Assembly (NCBI RefSeq): GCF_000801105.2
Contig: NC_079514.1
Location: forward strand, 8,184,001 to 8,248,000
Reading direction: 5' to 3'
Length of the DNA stretch: 64,000 nucleotides
Origin: Raphanus sativus
Lineage: Eukaryota; Streptophyta; Magnoliopsida; Brassicales; Brassicaceae
The notes under the pieces were generated by a model. It was given only the letters and a program-made list of their open reading frames with translations, searched no databases and was not told the DNA's origin. The stretch's first letter is position 1, and every line of letters starts with the position of its first letter. Made by a program: the position numbers and the translations under genes. Positions 49,076 to 61,427 of the stretch are shown here, piece after piece.

Positions 49076-50189
49076 TCAAGAATCCGCCAAGCCTGCTGCT
49101 GGCAGCCTTAGAACCGTTTGCTGGTTGGGACATGCGCGTAAGAGTGTGCAGATGTCGTTTTTCACTAGGAATTCCTCTGCATTCACGAGGATCAAAGGTC
49201 CATACTCGAACACCAACTTCTTGCACTGTAATAACATAACACACAACAACACCTTAAAAATGTGAAGAACACCAACAACAGAAAAAAACAGAAAGAGACA
49301 CGTCAGAGAAGTGTTGTGAATGAAGTTTAAGAGTTCTCATAAATATTGGATCCTAACCTTCTTCTCGTACTCGTGGTTTTTGAACGATTTGCATCCCTTA
49401 AGAAGCAGCTCAACTATATCCAACTGAATACTCAAAAAGAAAAAAAAGAAAAAAAAAGTCAGTATATGAATCTCATAAGCCTTACAAGAAAAAAAAAGAA
49501 AAAGGTCTACTAACCTGTGTGTCGGGATCTTGTAGTTTGATGAGAATCTCAGAAACAGTCCTGTGGCAAACATCGCAAGTATCCTGACGAGCTTCTTCAA
49601 CAAGAGCTACGACGTGACCACAAAGATTCAACCGCTTGCAGAAATAATGAGGTTGAAAGGACTCAAGATGCAAGAAGAAGAGAGGGAGGTAGTAGTCAAC
49701 CAAAGTTACGCACTGCATCCAATTAAACACACACAGTTTTGAAGAAGAAAAACAGAGACATGGTTCTGCTGAGTAAAGGAAAAGAGAAAGTAGAGAAACC
49801 TGTTGTTCAAATCCGCGGATATGGGAACACTGATCATGAAGGTCCTCTAATATCTGACTCTGTGTTTCGTTTTTCTCAAGGTAGCTCAGAGCAGAGTTAA
49901 CATACTCCTCACATAGACTGCAAACCTTTTCATCCTTGTACACTTCCTCTATATAAAACCATGCAGGAGCCTTTTATTACACTATATTATCTAATACAAA
50001 AAGCTGAGCTCTTTTAAGGTAAAAAACTTGTATAGGATTCAATCAATCAAACAAGGTCGAACACAGTAAGAGTTTTTGTCTTAAAAAAAATTGGTTACCT
50101 GAGAGGGAGGAGGGAAGGAAGGATCTAGCGTCAGAAAGAAGGGTCAAACCCAGCAAAAATATTACAAAGGTTCCAGCTTTGGGCCCCAT
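49076..50189 (-). CDS. Saposin B domain-containing protein (At3g51730-like)
   Basis: Small secreted or vacuolar lipid-interacting protein family. Five exons in transcript order: 50189-50099, 49948-49800, 49712-49515, 49423-49358, 49225-49076, total 654 nt (217 aa). The N-terminus MGPKAGTFVIFLLGLTLLSD is a signal peptide. Two saposin B-type modules follow: CSLCEEYVNSALSYLEKNET with later Cys in DQCSHI and DYYLP...FCKRLNLC, then CDVCHRTVSEILIKLQDPDT with KGCKSF, YEKKCKKLV and DICTLLRAC. The Cys spacing is that of saposin folds. It ends PAAGLADS. All splice sites are GT-AG and no frame damage was seen. A retroposon begins about 270 bp upstream of the start. Confidence 0.9.
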
Positions 50190-50457
50190 TAGATACCTGG
50201 GGAAGGATAGAAGATTCAAAAAGTAAGACTCTTTACCGGAGATTCAACAAGACAAAAGAGAAAGCTTTCACCTTTGTCTGAAAAAATCAAGAGCTACTGC
50301 TTGTACAAGGAGAGGAAGAAGTTGGAATCAAAAGAGTTTGCAGATCCGTCGAGAATTGGTCCCGATGGGCGTTATGATAAGCTAAAGCTCAAATTATTAA
50401 TGAGGAAAAGTTATCTCAAACGACAAGCAATCATCCCTCCACGTCACCATCACCCTT

Positions 50458-51249
50458 TTTTTTTTTCCGTCAAAGTTGTATTAAAGGCCCATAGGCCCAG
50501 AAACTATTACAACTCTAAATCCCGAAAGCCCAAGAAACAAATGGGCCCAAAATTACAAGCAAACCAAGGTGACAGTTAGGCCCAAACAAACCAGGCCCAC
50601 ACTCCGACCGACATAATCGAGGCGAGTCGTCCACGCGTTTCGATCTCCCGCATCGCGGAGACACGCGTCACGCCCTCGCCATCCCGATCAACACCACTAC
50701 GCCTCACCGTTAAACCGCCGCGCCGGAACCACTTGTTCGACAGCGCACGCCTGATCTTCTTCGCTGAAAACGCCGGAGGCCGTAGCTACAATCAACTTGC
50801 TTCGTCTGAACTTTCGCGGAGAGCTTCATCGAGAGTTTCTCGAGATCTCAAACCACCCAAAGCCATCGAACAACCCAAACAGCACAGATCTATAAACCGA
50901 AAAGAAAATAAAAACCCTAAAACAAACCGCCGTTAACTAAGGAGGGCTAGACGACGCAAAACGCTAGAGCCGGCCGTTCTCCTTTAACGGAAAGGAGCCA
51001 CGACGGAGACAGGAGCCGAACGCCCACCGCTTGAAGGATGCGGCGCCGGAAGCAAAAGCCGCACGCCCACCGCGAGATTGGAGCGACGCCGGAGACTTAC
51101 GGAAGCTTACGGAGACTGGAGAATGGTGTAGATCAAAGGCCGGACCGACGGCGGCTGTGAAAGCATTCGCCGTCGGCCGGATTTACAGATCTCAATCGCT
51201 TTCTCTCTCTATCGCTTTCTCTCTCTAAATATCTTGGTCAGAGTATACA
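50458..51249 (-). mobile_element. Poly(A) retroposon with perfect 19-base target duplication
   Basis: A 792-bp insert starting with a T run (poly(A) on the minus strand), flanked by identical 19-base repeats CCACGTCACCATCACCCTT at 50439-50457 and 51250-51268. It is markedly GC-rich compared with its flanks. Short open frames are not recognised. The 3' sequence before the tail (GGCCTTTAATACAACTTTGA on the minus strand) and lack of coding suggest a Sadhu-like or similar non-coding retroposon; that identity is a guess. It lies upstream of the saposin gene. Confidence 0.88.
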
Positions 51250-51526
51250 CCACGTCACCATCACCCTTGTGGCTCTATTTTTCTATATACGAATATTCCC
51301 ATAAAAAAACTATAATATGTTTTTTTGGTTCCTTTACGTTTCATCTCAACTAGGAGCTGGATGAATGAAATTCTCTTTTGTTGTGATCAACACTGATCCT
51401 TTTCTGTTTTGTTTTGATCACAAAGTTTTGATATTCTCTTGATTTAGTCAGGACACAGAAGCTGTAAGAGTTCTAAAACGAATAAAATAAACTAATCTTG
51501 TTATAACAAATTAACAACCGTTACTC

Positions 51527-52330
51527 TTTTTTTTTGATCAAACAAGGTTTTCATTAAGGGCCTGAATGGTTTTCCCGCTACCACCCGCAAATGCAGCTTT
51601 TGCGGTTTATAGCGGTTGTTGGCGTTTCGAAACAATCACAGAAAACGCTACAAATCACTTCAAACCGCTCTAAACCTCTTAAAATCAAAAGCTGGTCCTT
51701 GCGGTTGCGGGAGGGTAATTTTTTTTTCTTTTAAAAAAAAAATAAATAAAAATAATACTAAAAATATCCAATAAAAATTTTAAATTGAAATAATAGAAAT
51801 TGTAAAATGTATTCATATTATATTTCAATTTACATTATAAAAATTTAAAACTAAAATATTTTCTATAAATTTTTAAAATTAATAATATGATTTTATAAAT
51901 ATAAATTTTATATTTATCATATTATTATGATTTTTAATATTTTAATAATTACATAAAATGTAAATATTGTTAAATTATTATTTAACAGATGTTGCGTTTG
52001 GTAGTTTACCAGTCATAAGAGTCCCGCAAACGCAACAATTTCTAACAGCTGTACCAGTCGTACAGATTTTTAGAAAACGCTTAAAACCGCAACCATCCGC
52101 ACCCGCAAACTCCCGCAACCGCAACCGCTGCGGTTACACCAGTCAGACCCTAAAACTAAAGTGTTTTACCCACCACGAGGGGGTTGATTACAGAAGAAGA
52201 GAGGACTGATTTAGCCAAACAATCAGCCTCAACGTTAAAGTTCCTGGAAATAAAATGAAAGGAAATAAACTCAAAGAAATGCATAAAGTGATAGATATCA
52301 ATCATGATGTCGAACAGTTCCGGGTGATAC
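51527..52330 (-). mobile_element. 5'-truncated LINE fragment (RNase H end), split by a MITE
   Basis: The minus strand of 52330-52154 encodes a typical LINE RNase H C-terminus (FISRNFNVEADCLAKSVL, then a stop). The remaining 3' UTR and poly(A) (TTCATTAA...AACAAGG...T run) lie at 51527-51557 across the MITE insertion. No reverse transcriptase remains. The right boundary is uncertain because no clear target duplication was found. Confidence 0.7.
51558..52150. mobile_element. 593-bp Harbinger-like MITE inserted in the LINE fragment
   Basis: Left end GGGCCTGAATGGTTTTCCCG and right end ACCAGTCAGACCC are inverted. TAA flanks both sides (51555-51557 and 52151-52153). GC-rich arms with repeated GCGGTT motifs surround an AT-rich core. 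No coding region. It cleanly separates two halves of the LINE 3' region. Confidence 0.78.
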
Positions 52331-52713
52331 TCCTCCTTCTTCTTCTTATTTGTTCAAAACATCACAAATAACTTCTAGAAAAATAACTTTTTTTCAGGTA
52401 CAAAGAAAATCAAAACTTTTGGGGGTTATAAAAATACTAATCTAAAGATTTGTAAATTTATTCACATCATTGATTAAAATAAACTTCAACAAAGATGTTT
52501 TGTTTCAATCCAATGCCTCTCTAATTTCTAGCTTGTTGAGTTTAATTTGCGGTTATCCAATACATCTTTCTTCCCTTCACCACTACAATTTCTTTGGAAT
52601 ACAAACTTCAAAAAAAAAACAAGATTTTCTACAACTTGATATCAATACATAGTTAATATGACGACCTATAAAAATGGTATCAAAGTCTGCATGTGCAATA
52701 CAACTCTTAAAAT

Positions 52714-54424
52714 CTATTCTGCAATGGGCTCTTCCTGCAGCTGCGGCTGTAGTGGCTGTGATAAGCTCTTCCGTCTTTTCCGAATGTAATAAAAACCAAA
52801 ACCAGACAGAAGCAGCAATATGACAAGCGCATCAATCCCTCCAACTAATCCCACAACCCATTTTCTCACATTAGACTTCTCATCACCCAACCTCACTCCT
52901 TTTGGTACCTTCACCATATAACTCAACCCACTCCCTCTCTCGATCTCCTTAACACCCATCACAACCCCATACATAACACAGCTCTCTTCAGCGGCAGAGT
53001 AACTCGCCCCTCTGCACTCACAGTCTTTCTTACACAACTCCTCGCATCTCTCTTTGCTCACGTTCCTCGCTTCTGTACCGTTTCTCAGCACTGTCGTGAC
53101 TCCTTCTAGCTCCACCATGTCGTGATCGCATAGCCTCTTCATCGAAAGCCATTCCTCCTCGCTGCTGTTGCAGTCTCCGCTGCTCATCACTTTGATGCAA
53201 GAGCAAGACTTGGAAGATGTGCAGACTCCATATGGTTTACACGCTACTGGAAGATCACACGTGTTGCTCAAGGCTTGAAACGTTGCCTCGAATTTTCCCT
53301 TGTCCGGTTTATACGAGTAAAGACCTAGATTACCGGTTATGTTCCCAATAGCCAAGAACCTGGTCATAGGCTGCTCTATTCTCCCTATTATATGGCTGTT
53401 ATCATCAAATATGTCGAGACCTTTTGGCCCTAACCTCACGAAGTTGACTGTTTTGTTCTCTGTAGGTTTGTACTCCCAGTAAGAGTACTTGAGCTTGTCC
53501 AAGTTGAGGAACAGAGCAATCTTGACACGTAGGACTTCAAAAGAGTAGAACATAGTCGAGTCTTTTGGGAATGAAGTTAGTTGCGTAGCCACGTCTAGTC
53601 TCTGACCACTCAACATCACATCTGTTGGGAAGTTGAAACTTTGCCATTTGATCATATTTATAGCATCAAGCAAAACTAGATTCCCTGTGCTTTGTATCTC
53701 CAACCTCTGCAATATTTTGTTACGGAACACAAAATATTATTCAATTTTTTACTCCAAAATAGAACTAGTTTTACTACTATAACATTTTTCCATTTAGAGT
53801 AAGAAAACGAAGTAATGAACAAAAAGTAATTAGATTATCCTATTTTTGGAGTTAACCTATTTTTTTTTGTTTTATTTTTGAGTTAGAAATGGAATAGGAT
53901 TAAAGTATATTTTACTGCAAAATGAGATTGGAAGAGAAAAATATAAGTTTACATGTTCAGTTTTTTTCTTTTAAATTGAGTTTCCTCAAATCAATCTGAT
54001 GTTGTAATGTTTTGTATACCTCAATGCCTTGTCCTGAGGTTCCACTTCGCCATCCAACGTGCTTATTGCTACTCTTTAACCTCATGTCTCCATCTTCTGT
54101 TAGCTCGAAGATGCATTTGTTAGAAACATACATCTTTGTGTAGTGTCCTGAACTCCAAACTCTTACATCTCCAAAGAAAACTTGGATAGAGCATAAATAT
54201 CGTCCCTTATACTCGCTTGACTCCATCGTTAATGCGGCTTTGAAACTTGGTTCTCTTCTTGATGATGTTTCTGTCTCCATTATATAAGCTTTGCCAATAA
54301 ATCCGGGAGCGTATTCTATAGGAGCAGAGAGTGGCAGAGTAAAACCGAGGTTGATATCTGATTTGCAGTGACCTTGGAGTTTAGAGAACAAGCAGATTAA
54401 GAAACTTAATGTAATGATCTTCAT
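52714..54424 (-). CDS. B-lectin / PAN-domain single-pass membrane protein (At3g51710-like)
   Basis: D-mannose-binding-lectin (bulb-type) family protein, related to S-domain receptor kinases but without a kinase. Two exons, 54424-54020 and 53706-52714, total 1398 nt (465 aa). The start is the ATG at 54424 (MKIITLSFLICLFSKLQG, a signal peptide); a TTG two codons upstream is not used. The lectin region spans exon 1 and early exon 2 (NLVLLDAINMIKWQSFNFPTD). A Cys-rich EGF-like stretch (CDLPVACKPYGVCTSSKSCSC) and a PAN/apple-like region (NVSKERCEELCKKDCECRGA) follow. The segment WVVGLVGGIDALVILLLLSG is a transmembrane helix, with the basic IRKRRK behind it and a short cytosolic tail. Likely at the plasma membrane. 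No defects. Confidence 0.9.
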
Positions 54425-57400
54425 CACCAAATCATGGGATGTTTTTTCTGTTGTTGATATTTGGAAATTTTGGAATAAAAAGGAAAGATGATAAGAAAAA
54501 TAAAATATGAGAAAGTTGGTATGGGTGTGTGTTTTCTCTACGCTTTTGCTGGGAAAAAGGCTTTTTCGCTTTCATGTTGCCATGGTTTTGTTGTTTGTGG
54601 AGCCTTCTTGTTATCCTTAACTCTTTCTGCTATAATTGGTATTAACTTTCGTTTAGTTAACAATGTTCACAGATTAGTATTTCTCAGTTTTTCCACTTAT
54701 TTGTATAATTTCACAAAAGTTTAATAAAGCATGCGAGCAGGATATGATGCATGATTTGGTGTTCCACAGGCTGTCTTGTCTATGTAGGGTTTTGCTTCTG
54801 AATTCCACATTTTTATGACATAATATTAATAGTTATTTTTTCTTATTGCTTGCACAAAATTAAAATGGGTCATTTAGTCTTTGAATGTAAAAAGATATAT
54901 GTACGTTTATTATTTTAATGTAGAAAATATTTATCTTTGTTTTTATAATTTGGGGTGTACGATGAATTGAAATTCAATCGACTAATCCCTTAAAGTCCTG
55001 TTCACAATGAAAATTAGATATTCATGTCGTCTGGTCACATAGACATGTGAATTCGAATTTGGTAGATTTCGAATCTAGGTGCTTAACACCTTTCCAAACC
55101 CGCCTTTATCACTCAGATCACGGTTGTGTGGTTAGAAAATATTTATCTTCATTTTCTATTCCCACTGCAAATCGTAAACAAAATTAATTCTATCTTTAAG
55201 AGTTACAAATTTTACTCGTAAAAAGCGAGAAGGAAAAATCACGATTTGTTAGTGTGGTGTTTTCTAAAATGTCCCTAACGTCAAGTAACAATCGAGACCA
55301 ATATGAGGTACGTTGTACACGGGGATAGATACTGTAATATTTTCTTTTGAGCTTTTTGTACGAGTTTAGTCTTGGTAATGAAAGGTTGATTGTTTTGTTA
55401 TAATGTCTCATACCTAAAGTAGATTAACATCTGACATTACTATATAATGTTTAGAGATATGAATATCTCTAATCATTAGTCGATTTTAAGTCAATAGCTT
55501 ATGAACTAGAGGTTGCTAACAGTAATAGTTTTGACAAAGTTTATATATGTAATGTAAAGCAGGTATAAAGTTGGGAATTAGGTGAGATTTGTTTAGTGGT
55601 AATAATTTAGTAGGCTAGTTAATATATTTGTTTATTTGATATTGGCTTTAACATAGACCACGAGCAGTGGCAATCACTGTCTATGCGGTTACGTGCAAAG
55701 TGATGATGTCAGCAATGCGTATACACACCCTGGCCTCCAAAATATTCTAAGCTTATGGGCTTTCTACATTTCGGCCCACGCATTATCCATAAACGCAATT
55801 TATACGAGATTTATTGACTTCTACTATCTCACTACTTAAATGACAATCTAGAGGATGTTTTGTACCTGTTACATATCACATATGTTGATACGTTTTTGAT
55901 TAACTACCGACGTAGACTTATATTATATACTATAGTACTTCCTAAAGTTCTTTAGTGTTTTATATCATTATTGAATTCTACCAAAACATAATCAAATGCA
56001 ACCAGATACCAATGTCTTCGAATATTTCTAAAACGCAGCACAAGTTATGACAAGCTATGATGACTTATGTGCCATGTTCAATATTTGAGACATGTCCCAA
56101 AGCTACGAATAACACAAATCGGCATACAAGGCGTAAAGCATTAATTGAACTCAACCGGGCTACAGCACAGCTAACATGCAATAAATGGCCCAGAAGGATT
56201 CTCAAATAAAGACTTCTGTTTGTTTGATTCGATAATGAACTTACCATTTTGGAGGCCATTGTAAAAAGTAAACAATAGCCTGAACTTTTTATAATGTATG
56301 AATCGATTTAGACAACATGGAAAAAGATTACGTTGAGCTGTTTTTCACTTTTTGTATTCGATATATATACAATAAGTTATTCACACACTATTTATTTATA
56401 ATAGAGAACTATTGATAGGCTATATATATATGATTCGATCTTAGAAGATTTCCCGTAGCTAAACTTAATATTAATCTATGTTTAAACTAAGATTAGATTT
56501 TCCTTATGATTGAAGTCATTCACTTAACAAATATATAGTTAAGTGGTGCAATGGTTCATATATTAATTGCACTAGCCGCAATGGTTCCATCAAACAACTC
56601 AGCGCGCGCAAAAAGAAATCTGATATATGATCAGTATACTCAAAATACAAAAACTATGCAGTAAATTAACACAAGTGGGGACTAATTAAGTAAAGAAGAT
56701 AATTACGGTCTAAGATTCAGAATCAATTGTTTACAGAGTAAACAAGATTTTACTCAACTAGCTATAAAATTAGGAGTAGTTGATCGGACTTGTATATTAG
56801 TAGTATCTTGTGCAGTAAATTCAAAAACTATGCAGTAAACTCAAAATTCAAAAACTAATCAGTAAATTCAAAAACTGTGATATATGATCAGTATACTCAA
56901 AATTCAAAAACTATGCAGTAAATTAACACAAGTGGGGGACTAATAAAGTAAAGAAGATAAGTACGGTCCAAGATTCAGAATCTATTGTTTACAAAGCACA
57001 CAAAATAAACAAGATTTTATTCAACTAGCTATAAAATTAGGAGTAGTTGATCGGATTTGTATATTAGTAGCTTGTGCACCATCGTGTCATTGTCAAGACC
57101 ATGGGACCATCAGACCATGTTAATCCCATTTTAATGTTACTCCCATTTTTACTAGAATCCGAAATGTTGTCACACCATCTCACAAAAAACATTCAAAAAT
57201 TGTGTTTCTCACAGTCTACCTAATTAAATAGTTGTTTGATGGCTCTGATCGGCCAAAAGAAAATGATGTCCATTTTCTAGGGCCAGTTGCTCTATATATC
57301 ACTATCTCCCGACATACAACCACCAAAAGTTTTTAAACGTGTGTTGTTGATGAGTGGGGTATTTTGAAAATAGTAATTTCGTGAAAGCACATAAAAGTAT

Positions 57401-58308
57401 GAAAATGAGAGAAAACGCTAATGTCTTATTGTGTGTGTTTACGGTAACATTTAAGTATACACCTCGACCCTTTCTATATATGGTTGATGAGGACTCTGGT
57501 AACTAATACGAGAGATATCTCGTATAAAACTGTAGCTTCTGCATTGCCAGCATAATAAATACTGGCTAGATCTCAAATCTAGTTACTGATGTACTTTATT
57601 GATTTTTCTGACATTAAATCTGATATCAAATCATCAATGATACACTCCAAAATTATTTTGTTTCTAGATAGTTGCGTTTAATTTTGTTTTATACCGAGAT
57701 CACAAGTAGATCCCGTTGACCTAAATAAGTTTTTTTTCCTCGTTGACACTATATAATATGTTACATCATCATATAATCTCTAACTATATATATTATTATC
57801 AGGTATAGTTACCTGCAACAAGTACAATATTGATAAATAATTTCACGGATAAAAGTTCTAAGATAATTTTTTTTCTGAAACACTTAGATCGACGGACGAT
57901 TCTGCGTGGACGACTTTTTCGATGCACAATCTCTCCACACCATAACAAACGACTTTGTCTACACTACTCTAGAACCTCCGAAGATAAACTTTGTATCCGA
58001 TAATTTATAATAAATTATGTAGTTTGAGATTCGAACCCCATATTTAATATAAAATCTTTTAAACTTTAATTAGTAGTGTAAGTTGCTTTCACAACCTAAA
58101 TAAGTTTATTAATCCCTCTTAGGTCCTAATCAATTTAATTTCTATAACTTAGAAACATCCATCCAATAAATGAAAAAATACTTTGTGAACCCCTCTCATG
58201 GAGTTTACTAACGGAGATGCCCTTAAGAGTGATTCCCAAACTTGAGCATGATTGGTTGTTTCACACTGGTTCGGAACTTACATTTCGTACACATACACAC
58301 TTCAGTTG
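54425..58308. other. Intergenic region between the lectin and dehydrogenase genes
   Basis: No gene recognised over about 3.9 kb. A two-copy direct repeat is listed separately at 56621-57078. Arabidopsis genes expected between At3g51710 and At3g51680 are not evident. Confidence 0.45.
56621..57078. repeat. Two-copy direct repeat, about 200 bp each, offset 257 bp
   Basis: Copy 1 (about 56621-56814) and copy 2 (about 56878-57078) both begin TGATATATGATCAGTATACT and contain CAGTAAATTAACACAAGTGG and AAAATTAGGAGTAGTTGATC in the same order. The linker between them is itself made of short repeats of the type CAGTAAATTCAAAAACT. Confidence 0.85.
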
Positions 58309-58317
58309 TATAAATAG
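58309..58317 (+). promoter_or_regulatory. Probable TATA box of the dehydrogenase gene
   Basis: TATAAATAG lies 85-93 bases upstream of the ATG at 58402, a normal plant spacing allowing for a short leader. Inferred from position and consensus. Confidence 0.6.
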
Positions 58318-58401
58318 GTGTAGATGTATGTATCAACCACTATTCATTTCAACACAAAGTTTCAAATTCCCCCTCTATAACTCTCTCACTAAAATTCAGC
58401 C

Positions 58402-59528
58402 ATGCCGGCCCAAGTGATCCCTGAGCAGACCTTTAAATACCTCCACGACACAATCATGGAGGAGCCGAATTCAACTTTATTTCATAAAAGGTATAAATTT
58501 ATATGTACGTTGTTTCTCCGTCTGAAAAATCATAAATTTTACACACAAATATTAGCTATCACTTGTTTCTCATTTATTGTAAGAACATGCCAATCTTTCA
58601 TCTAAAATACCCAAACTGGGGACTTAGTCATAAAAAAAATCTTATTTGGATCCAATACCGAAGTTGATATCCCAAAAAGATTTGCTAATAATCTAAATGC
58701 TATATACTATATAGGTTGGAAGGCAGAGTAGCCATCGTAACCGGTGGCGCACATGGAATCGGTAAAGCAACCGTCAAGCTATTCGCGAGACACGGTGCCA
58801 CGGTGGTGATAGCTGACGTGGACGCCACAGCCGGATCTTCCCTGGCTAAATCGATCTCATCATCCCAAGTCGCCTTCATACGCTGCGATGTCTCGGTCGA
58901 AGCTGACGTGGAAAACCTAGTGAACGTGACCATCGCACGTTACGGTCGGCTTGACGTGCTATTCAACAACGCAGGAGTTCTCGGCGACCAGAAGAAACAC
59001 AAAAGCATATTAGACTTCAACGCTGAAGAGTTCGACCAAGTGATGCGTGTGAACGTGCGAGGCGCAGGGCTCGGCATGAAACACGCCGCACGTGCCATGA
59101 TCAAGAGAGGGTTTAAAGGTTGCATTATCTCGACGGCAAGTGTGGCCGGCGTGATGGGTGGAATGGGCCCACATGCTTACACGGCGTCGAAGCATGCGAT
59201 CGTTGGACTGACCAAGAACGCAGCTTGTGAGCTCGGCAAGTATGGGATTAGGGTAAACTGCATATCACCGTTTGGAGTTGCCACGTCCATGCTCGTGAAC
59301 GCGTGGCGGAAGACGAGTGGATGTGGTGACATGGAAGATGGTGATGATGTGGAGGAGATGGAGGAGTTCGTGAGGAGTTTGGCTAATTTGAAAGGAGAGA
59401 CATTGAGAGCGACGGATATAGCTGAAGCGGCCTTGTATTTGGCGAGTGATGAGTCAAAGTATGTTAATGGACATAACCTTGTCGTTGACGGGGGTGTTAC
59501 GACTGCGAGGAACTGTGTTGGTTTGTGA
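58402..59528 (+). CDS. SDR2: Short-chain dehydrogenase/reductase, SDR2-like (xanthoxin dehydrogenase-related)
   Basis: NAD(P)-dependent oxidoreductase of the classical SDR family, in the group related to ABA2. The substrate is not determined. Two exons, 58402-58490 and 58715-59528, total 903 nt (300 aa). Exon 1 encodes [20 protein letters not shown]. Motifs: cofactor-binding [11 protein letters not shown], the NNAG motif ([10 protein letters not shown]), catalytic Ser in [12 protein letters not shown] and the YxxxK pair in [11 protein letters not shown], then the SDR C-terminal [10 protein letters not shown]. It ends ARNCVGL. All catalytic residues are present, so it should be active. Its 3' 267 bp and the downstream DNA are duplicated from 62356 onward. 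Confidence 0.92.
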
Positions 59529-59757
59529 TGATATGTCTTTTTCTATTAATCTGATAATTAACTGGATTTGGTAAATCTCTAGTATTGTTCTTTTTTTTTC
59601 TCTGTGTCGTTGGAAATTGCTGGTGAATCAATAAAACAGTGATTTTAATCATTTGTACATGTCAACGGTATCTTTTTTTTTTCGGGAATCGATTAATGAC
59701 ATTATTACGTATGGCTGGTTCCAAAATTATTCTTAACTGATTTTCATATAAGTTATA

Positions 59758-60011
59758 CTCCCTCCGTTCTCAAAAATAAGATTTTCTACATTTTATTCTT
59801 GTTCCACAAAGATAGATTTTCTATATTTTTAAGGTACTTTTGTATACTTTTAAAAAATATTAATTGTGAATATTTGAATTGATTAAATTTGATTGGTGGA
59901 TAGTTATTGGAAATTGCATAGAAAAATAAATAGTAAACTAAATTAAAAATATTTATTAAAATTCTTAATAAGCGTGAATCTAGAAAATCTTACTTTCGGA
60001 AATGGAGAGAG
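59758..60011. mobile_element. Stowaway MITE (copy in first duplication unit)
   Basis: Ends CTCCCTCCGTTCTCAAAAAT and TTTCGGAAATGGAGAGAG are imperfect inverted repeats of the classical Stowaway type, with TA on both sides (59756-59757 and 60012-60013). Length 254 bp, no coding. Confidence 0.88.
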
Positions 60012-60351
60012 TATTTTTTTGAGCAAACATATAAGTTAATTATATACATGGTGAAGCCAGTTTTTTTTCAGGGGGACATTGATATGACCCATTATAGAAA
60101 GAAATTTACTTGTGCTTTGAGGAAAAAAAAAGACAGAAATTTGGCTTATTAATCCACATAAATTATGTTTTTAGTATGAAATTGACCTCAATAAAAGATT
60201 TTTATGTTTCCACTAGTGGCTATATAATTAATTATTAAGTAGCGTTACAAAAACGTCGAAAATTTAGTTTCTTTAGCAAATCAAGAAGTAAAAGTAAGTC
60301 GCTGTCAAGGATACTCTATAGCGAATTTGGGTTTAAGCAATTCAAGAGGAA

Positions 60352-61427
60352 CTAGACCTTGATCCGCCCGACCGGACGGGTATTTATTTTTTATTTTAAA
60401 ATTTTGTGTTTATATTAAATGATGAATTTGTAATATTTGTACATAAATTCCGATTGAAAATTAATTTTTGCAGTTATAATAAAACTTAGAATTAAAAGCT
60501 TAGTAAAATATTTTGATACATAATTTAAATTTCTTAATAAAAATAATATAGAGGTGGGTCATATTTTTTTCCAATTTCAAAATCTTAGCATCCCAATAAA
60601 ATAAATTTATAAATACATAAAATATATAAACCATATTTGGAACAATATTTCTATCAAAATAAATTTGTTAAAAAAAAATAATTTAGCGATGTTGTTGTTT
60701 ATTTCTAGAGTTTGACCCGTGACCGTATAAATATTTGCTTTCATTTTAAATGTTTATTTGTACTAATGGTATAATATATATATATATATATATTTAAATT
60801 AAAATGTATTACATAATTATTAATAAAACATTTTAAAACATAAAAATTTTATTTATTATTATATTTTGTGATTTTGATCGTCTATTATATCACAGTGTAT
60901 CATATAAACAAATCCAATATTTATAACTTATTATATTTATATTATGAAACCATTATACTAATAATATATGAATAAATTATTTTATATTTTATTTATATAT
61001 TATATAAATTGATTATGATGTGTGATTTTTATTTTATTATTTATACCAATAAATATTAAAAATATTTAACATGTTAAAACGAAGTATATTGGGAAATCTA
61101 TTTTCGTAAATATTTGATTAAGAAAATCTATTATTTAAATTAAGAAAATACATTAAATGCTTAAATCTATTATTTAAATTAGGAAAAGATAAGCATACTT
61201 AAATATAGGTTCAATAAAGACAAGTATACTTAAATATAGGAAAAGACAAGCATACTTAAATATAAGTTCAATAAAGACAACTATAATTAAGGAAAATGCA
61301 TTTACAAATCAGAAAAGACAACTATAATTAAGGAAAATTAATTTATTACTTCAGTGGTATTCTAATGTAAATAACTTCAAAAACTTAGGTACATTTTCAA
61401 AGTGTACTTCTATTTTAATAATATAGA
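60352..61427 (-). mobile_element. Non-autonomous Helitron (H4)
   Basis: Minus-strand start TCTATATTATTAAAATAG; minus-strand end a hairpin CCCGTCCGGTCGGGCGG followed by ATCAAGGTCTAG. Flanked by A (60351) and T (61428). A second end-like string, ctagagtttgacccgtgacc at 60705-60724, lies inside, so H4 may combine two Helitrons or carry an internal decayed 3' end. No coding region. Confidence 0.78.

Noticed and set aside
50274..51228. Basic and Ser-rich frames in the GC-rich retroposon as host genes
   Set aside because: They lie within or across the edge of a poly(A) insert with perfect target duplication and have no family resemblance.
54425..54430. TTG-initiated extension of the lectin protein
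   Set aside because: The ATG two codons later begins a good signal peptide; a non-ATG start is unnecessary.
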